Below are positions 63,151-64,000 of a stretch of 64,000 bases of DNA, in pieces; the stretch's first letter is position 1, and each line of letters begins with the position of its first letter. Origin of the DNA: Geodermatophilus poikilotrophus (lineage in GTDB: Bacteria; Actinomycetota; Actinomycetes; Mycobacteriales; Geodermatophilaceae); the NCBI RefSeq assembly GCF_900111455.1, contig NZ_FOIE01000002.1, positions 589,663 to 653,662 of the forward strand, read 5' to 3'. A program made the translations under genes and the position numbers. The notes below the pieces were generated by a model. The model ran no database searches and had not been told where the DNA came from. It saw nothing but the letters and a program-made list of their open reading frames with translations.

Positions 63151-63744
63151 TCAGCGGTCGTGGGTGAGGGGAACGGAGGTGAACTCGAGGGCCGCGTCGA
63201 GCAGCCAGTCGGCGAGGTAGCCGGCGAAGGACGACCGGACGAGGACGACGTGGTCGTCGGCGCTGTCGGAGAGGGCGAGCAGCACGACGCCGGCCTGGCC
63301 GAGCGTCGTCTGCGCACTGCTCCCCCGGCCGAACACCCGTGGGTGCAGGTCGATCGAGCAGCCCTTGGCCAGGACGTCGCGCACCCGCGCACCGGTGAGC
63401 CGGAGGCCGATCCGCTGGGCGGAGACGTCCGTCGCCGACCCGCCCAGCGGGAGGACGGCGGCGCGCACCCTGGCCTCCAGTTCCTCCGGCGTCTCCGTGG
63501 TGCTGGTGAGCAACCACTCGTCGGGGCCGAGCCAGACGGCCCGCCCGGTGCCGGTCGGCACCCAGGTGTTCGGCGCCGTCGGCAGGTCGACGCCCAGCGC
63601 CGCCGACGCCTCGGCGCCGACAGTGCCGAGGCGGACGTCGACCACCGCCACGTAGGGCTCGACGGTGATGCCGACGGTGCCGGGCAACCGCTCGAAGTCG
63701 GCACGCCAGGCCTCGAGCGGGTGGGTGCGCAGCAGCTCAGCCAT
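63151..63744 (-). CDS. soxG: Sarcosine oxidase, gamma subunit
   Basis: 197 residues. [54 protein letters not shown] and [23 protein letters not shown] segments are those of the small gamma subunit of heterotetrameric sarcosine oxidase, which with the alpha subunit forms the THF-binding GcvT-like side. The ATG lies inside the end of soxA (8-base overlap). AGGAG 9 bases upstream. Confidence 0.92.
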   Translation of the reverse strand: MAELLRTHPLEAWRADFERLPGTVGITVEPYVAVVDVRLGTVGAEASAALGVDLPTAPNTWVPTGTGRAVWLGPDEWLLTSTTETPEELEARVRAAVLPLGGSATDVSAQRIGLRLTGARVRDVLAKGCSIDLHPRVFGRGSSAQTTLGQAGVVLLALSDSADDHVVLVRSSFAGYLADWLLDAALEFTSVPLTHDR

Positions 63745-64000
63745 CGCGACGGGCTCCTTCGGGGTCGACCAGCACCGAGCCGGTGACCTCGACCGGGACG
63801 AGGGTGCCGTTGACGGGGACGTGGACGGTGTCGCCGATGCGCTCCCGGCCGCCCTTGACCAGGGCCAGGGCAAAGGGGCGGGCGAGCTCGGCGCTGCGGT
63901 AGCTGGAGGTGACGTGGCCGAGCATCGGGACCGGCGGGGGCGGCAGCTGGCCGTCGGCGAGGAAGTCGATGACCTGCGAGCCCTCTGGCAGCACGGTCTC
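63737..64000 (-). CDS. soxA: Sarcosine oxidase, alpha subunit, C-terminal part
   Basis: The gene enters from beyond the right edge; the last 87 codons are visible. [40 protein letters not shown] and [19 protein letters not shown] are the C-terminal GcvT-like barrel of the alpha subunit, which oxidises sarcosine to glycine and passes the carbon to THF. It overlaps soxG. Upstream soxB, soxD and glyA are expected outside the window. Confidence 0.9.
   Translation of the reverse strand, partial: ETVLPEGSQVIDFLADGQLPPPPVPMLGHVTSSYRSAELARPFALALVKGGRERIGDTVHVPVNGTLVPVEVTGSVLVDPEGARRDG

Overview
This is chromosomal DNA of a very GC-rich actinobacterium. GC-ending codons, many GTG starts, 4-base ATGA/GTGA gene overlaps, a mycothiol-dependent enzyme family, GAF-ANTAR and PucR regulators all fit. 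The gene mix suggests Geodermatophilaceae (Blastococcus/Geodermatophilus/Modestobacter), but that genus-level guess is inference. No rRNA, tRNA, CRISPR array, transposase or integrase was found. Most of the window is nitrogen and one-carbon catabolism; one low-GC accessory island interrupts it.

Layout. 1-5.1 kb: 3' end of a ureohydrolase gene overlapping a copper amine oxidase, then a small membrane protein, a DHFR-fold protein, an alpha/beta hydrolase and an enoyl-CoA hydratase-like protein. 5.4-12.1 kb: a GAF-ANTAR regulator, then an island of lower GC holding a protein kinase, a membrane-anchored HNH nuclease and two membrane proteins, studded with six copies of a short inverted repeat seen nowhere else in the window. 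12.2-14.5 kb: a coupled ArsR/SRPBCC/maleylpyruvate-isomerase-like operon and a GNAT acetyltransferase.

14.5-28.7 kb is an arginine/lysine/GABA catabolic block. It holds a lysine/arginine 2-monooxygenase, its partner amidase and a cationic amino acid permease in one operon, a PuuR-like XRE-cupin regulator, a divergent agmatinase/guanidinobutyrase, an Lrp regulator, a coupled GABA transaminase/short NAD-glutamate dehydrogenase pair, a PucR regulator and an aminobutyraldehyde dehydrogenase. Together these can turn arginine (through guanidinobutyramide and guanidinobutyrate) or putrescine into GABA, then succinate semialdehyde and glutamate-derived 2-oxoglutarate. 28.9-35.3 kb holds an aldehyde dehydrogenase, a hydroxypyruvate-isomerase-like protein, an SDR, a TPP enzyme resembling 2-ketoarginine decarboxylase or acetolactate synthase, and an SSS symporter.

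35.4-41.9 kb is a sugar-acid/polyol-type operon: SDR, split transketolase, GntP-type permease and a 55-residue protein. A FCD-GntR repressor gene and the operon promoter share a nearly identical palindrome, and a 2-hydroxyacid dehydrogenase follows. 42.6-46 kb holds a second DHFR-like protein, a DEDD exonuclease and a cNMP/CBS/DUF294 protein.

46-64 kb is a choline/betaine-to-serine block. It has an APC permease, a betaine-aldehyde-type dehydrogenase, a relic of a second serine dehydratase, TrpB2, a UvrA-like ABC protein, purU, sdaA with a divergent GntR regulator, folP, a FolD lacking its catalytic lysine coupled to a cyclodeaminase-family protein, dimethylglycine oxidase, soxG and the end of soxA. 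These oxidise the N-methyl groups of betaine-derived dimethylglycine and sarcosine on tetrahydrofolate and deaminate the resulting serine. The right edge cuts soxA; soxB, soxD and glyA are expected just beyond it. A second repeat family, hairpins beginning GGAGGACC immediately after stop codons, marks gene ends in the right half.
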